In this document: piece after piece, positions 5,218-6,775 of the stretch | How positions within the stretch are numbered: position 1 is the stretch's first letter | Layout of the letters: each line of letters begins with the position of its first letter | Assembly: GCA_902782795.1 (NCBI GenBank) | Contig: CACZOT010000345.1 | Location: 1-6,775, forward strand | Direction of reading: 5' to 3' | DNA from: an uncultured Eubacteriales bacterium | GTDB lineage: Bacteria; Bacillota; Clostridia; Christensenellales; Aristaeellaceae | Length of the DNA stretch: 6,775 nucleotides | Translations under genes and position numbers: made by a program | The notes under the pieces: generated by a model | The model's input: the letters and a program-made list of their open reading frames with translations, nothing else | What the model was told of the DNA's origin: nothing | Database searches by the model: none

Positions 5218-6657
5218 TCCGAGCAGATCCTCTGTGAGGGTCGTCGTCAGGGTCAGCAGGGAGACCTGCGGCGAATTGAAGAGGCGGAAATCCGGAAAGA
5301 AGCCGTAATCCGTGACGCCAAGGCCCGCCGACGTGTAGACCATGGTGGAGGCCGTCTGCCGCAGACCGTTCACGTCCGCCTGGTTTGGGAACCAGCCGTG
5401 CCGCGGATAGATGGCGTTGGGAATGTAGAACGCGCCAAGGAACGGCACCTTCCAGACACCGCCGCAGTAGTGGCCCGCCAGGGCGAGATCCGGCGCGAAG
5501 AGGTAGGCGTTTTCCACAGCCACCGCGTTGTTCAGCGCGGAGGCCAGCACGCTTTCCTGGGGCGGATAGTGCGCCAGGGTGATGTGCAGATCGGAATCCT
5601 CCATATACAGAGCGGCGGATTTGAGCGCCATCATCTGGCGGTAGCGGTAGTTGGTGAAGGGATAGGTGTCGTAATCGATGTTGATGCCGCCGAGCAGGCC
5701 GCTGCGCTGGAGATCGAGCTCGTACTGCGCGCTGGCAAGAGCGGAATCGGCGTTCACGTCCACCATGGAGACGGGGGAGAGCCAGAGCGTCGCGCCGTTG
5801 ATCTCCAGGGAATAAGGCTTGTTGAGGTAGATCGCGCCGCGGTCCATGGCCCCAAGGATCCAGTCCTCGAGCACCATTTGGTTGAGCGTCGCCTCGCCTC
5901 CGAGCGGACGCGCTGCGTCGATGAGCGGGCCGGGGTCGCTGTCGCCGGCGATGAAATAGATGGGTCGCGACGTGCCCAGGCCTTCAAGGAGCTCGTAGAA
6001 GGGTTCCGGGTCCCCGGACGCGCCGACCATGTCGCCCGTGATCAGCACAATATTATAGGAAAGGTTTGAGATCGTGCGCAGGAGCGAAGCCTGATTCTCG
6101 CCGTAGCGGCGGCCGTGCAGATCAGAGAGGTGGAGGATGCGGTAGCCCTCGAAGGCCTGATCCACGCCCACGACCGTGATGGTCTGCTGGTCGACGATCA
6201 CGTTGCGGTTGCTGAAGATGAGCAGAGCGATGAACAGAAGAAGCACCGCCGCGATCACGAACGAACCGAACGTGAAGCGCGCGCGCAAGCGCCCGGAGAT
6301 GCGGGATGTATGCTCGCCCTCGACGAAGCGCTCGAAGCGGGACATCGCCTTGCGCGAATAATCGATAGTGGTGCGGCCGCCGAAGCGCAACGTGCGCCCG
6401 ACGCGCATGATGGTGGTCTGCTCGCCGCTCTTTTTCTTTTTTGCAGGCGCTTTCTTGACGCCAACGCCGGTCGCCTTTGTACCGGACATGGTCGGCTTAT
6501 TCCCGACTGCGGTCGCGCGTCGCACGTTCGAAGAAGACTTATTTCCGGAAACGGTCGCTTTTGAGGCTGTACCGACCGTGTTCGCCTTTGCGGACGCGGC
6601 GCTGCCGCCGGGAGCGCTCTTCGGCGTGGCTTTGGGGTCTTTCGGAGGTTGTTCCAT
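5212..6657 (-). CDS. Membrane-anchored calcineurin-like metallophosphoesterase with variant active site
   Basis: A 481-residue protein in three parts. Residues 1-78 are a polar, Lys/Ala/Thr/Ser/Gly-rich, presumably disordered tail with three 14-residue repeats. A basic linker (79-127) leads to one membrane helix (about 130-149). Residues 160-481 form a calcineurin-like phosphoesterase domain resembling YkuE-type enzymes. By the positive-inside rule the catalytic domain should lie outside the cell. Motif by motif: the D-x-H pair is present in HLSDLHGRRYG (Asp179, His181); GDMVG supplies Asp209; the usual GNHD block reads GDSD (238-241); LAHYP supplies His363; the usual GHxHGG block reads GHYCGG, with His396 kept and the second His replaced by Cys398. 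Two or three expected metal or phosphate-contact residues are therefore changed, so activity and substrate are uncertain. The ATG at 6657 has AGAGAGG (6664-6670) at 6 nt. It has its own promoter and terminator and is probably a single-gene unit. Confidence 0.85.
   Translation of the reverse strand: MEQPPKDPKATPKSAPGGSAASAKANTVGTASKATVSGNKSSSNVRRATAVGNKPTMSGTKATGVGVKKAPAKKKKSGEQTTIMRVGRTLRFGGRTTIDYSRKAMSRFERFVEGEHTSRISGRLRARFTFGSFVIAAVLLLFIALLIFSNRNVIVDQQTITVVGVDQAFEGYRILHLSDLHGRRYGENQASLLRTISNLSYNIVLITGDMVGASGDPEPFYELLEGLGTSRPIYFIAGDSDPGPLIDAARPLGGEATLNQMVLEDWILGAMDRGAIYLNKPYSLEINGATLWLSPVSMVDVNADSALASAQYELDLQRSGLLGGINIDYDTYPFTNYRYRQMMALKSAALYMEDSDLHITLAHYPPQESVLASALNNAVAVENAYLFAPDLALAGHYCGGVWKVPFLGAFYIPNAIYPRHGWFPNQADVNGLRQTASTMVYTSAGLGVTDYGFFPDFRLFNSPQVSLLTLTTTLTEDLLGN
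6436..6561 (-). repeat. Three degenerate 42-nt units encoding a basic 14-residue repeat
   Basis: Residues 33-46, 47-60 and 61-74 of the phosphoesterase start KATVSGNK, RATAVGNK and KATGVGVK at an exact 14-residue period, each with Gly and Lys at unit positions 6 and 8. The units are degenerate, so this looks like an old tandem duplication in a disordered tail. The remainder of each unit is poorly conserved. Confidence 0.55.
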
Positions 6658-6671
6658 TGCGTACCTCTCTT

Positions 6672-6704
6672 AGGAGGGATTTGCCGCCGACGCGGCATCC
6701 TCCT
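6672..6704 (-). other. Possible stem-loop in the 5' leader of the phosphoesterase mRNA
   Basis: Minus-strand AGGAGG (6704-6699) can pair with CCTCCT (6677-6672) around an inner GCCGC/GCGGC stem (6696-6692 with 6687-6683, 4-nt loop). The predicted transcription start falls near 6701, so the first bases of the outer stem may not be transcribed; the inner stem would be. The hairpin ends two bases before the AGAGAGG ribosome site. Confidence 0.4.
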
Positions 6705-6707
6705 TCT

Positions 6708-6736
6708 ATTATAAGACGAAACGCGGCGCATGACAA
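6708..6736 (-). promoter_or_regulatory. Sigma-A/70-type promoter for the phosphoesterase gene
   Basis: The minus strand carries -35 TTGTCA (6736-6731, five of six consensus bases), a 17-nt spacer and a perfect -10 TATAAT (6713-6708). Transcription would start near 6701, about 44 nt before the ATG at 6657. Confidence 0.75.
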
Positions 6737-6758
6737 GCGCGGCGGAAGGTGGTATACT
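6730..6758 (+). promoter_or_regulatory. Divergent sigma-A/70-type promoter reading out of the window
   Basis: The plus strand carries -35 ATGACA (6730-6735, five of six), a 17-nt spacer and -10 TATACT (6753-6758, five of six). It would drive a gene to the right of the window. Its -35 box covers nearly the same bases as the -35 box of the minus-strand promoter. The following AT-rich bases (6759-6768) offer alternative -10 matches, so the exact position is less certain than for its partner. Confidence 0.55.
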
Positions 6759-6775
6759 ATATTATAACAGAAGCG

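Noticed and set aside
5032..6069. A 345-codon plus-strand frame opposite the phosphoesterase
   Set aside because: It crosses a terminator and the antisense of conserved catalytic motifs; its composition is typical of a shadow frame and it has no convincing ribosome site.

Overview
The window is GC-rich bacterial DNA with tightly packed genes, AGGAGG-type ribosome binding sites, 4-nt ATGA overlaps between partner genes, U-tailed intrinsic terminators, and a lipoprotein metal receptor. Together these fit a high-GC member of the Clostridia (Firmicutes). The receptor carries an FGDRFPF signature that I associate with clostridial ZnuA-like proteins. The taxon is inferred from style and not from any marker gene.

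Layout. Positions 12-3882 (+) form one compact gene run: a small PF04020-type membrane protein, a metal ABC transporter ATPase (ZnuC type), its ABC-3 permease (ZnuB type), a Gfo/Idh/MocA-family NAD(P)-dependent oxidoreductase, and the metal-binding lipoprotein (ZnuA type). Intergenic gaps run from a 4-nt overlap to about 35 nt, so the run is probably one operon whose promoter lies left of the window. It ends at a small hairpin followed by a 19-bp terminator that carries a T-run on each strand. That terminator also serves the convergent azlCD pair (3978-5017, -), a two-subunit branched-chain amino acid exporter with its own promoter at 5053-5081. Upstream of azlCD, also on the minus strand, is a 481-residue membrane-anchored calcineurin-like phosphoesterase (5212-6657) with an altered active site and a basic, repetitive cytoplasmic tail. 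Its terminator (5151-5192) is nested inside a larger inverted repeat. The right end (6708-6758) holds two well-spaced back-to-back promoters with almost coincident -35 boxes. One drives the phosphoesterase, the other a gene beyond the window.

How the genes work together. ZnuA-, ZnuB- and ZnuC-type proteins make a complete high-affinity importer for zinc (or manganese). The oxidoreductase between permease and receptor is the least expected member and may link metal supply to a redox or metallophore step. azlCD and the phosphoesterase look like independent units.

No tRNA, rRNA, CRISPR array, transposase or phage integration module is visible. The points most worth a second look are the oxidoreductase inside the metal-transport operon, the substituted metal ligands of the phosphoesterase, the shared-promoter region at the right end, and the nested inverted repeat at 5134-5217.
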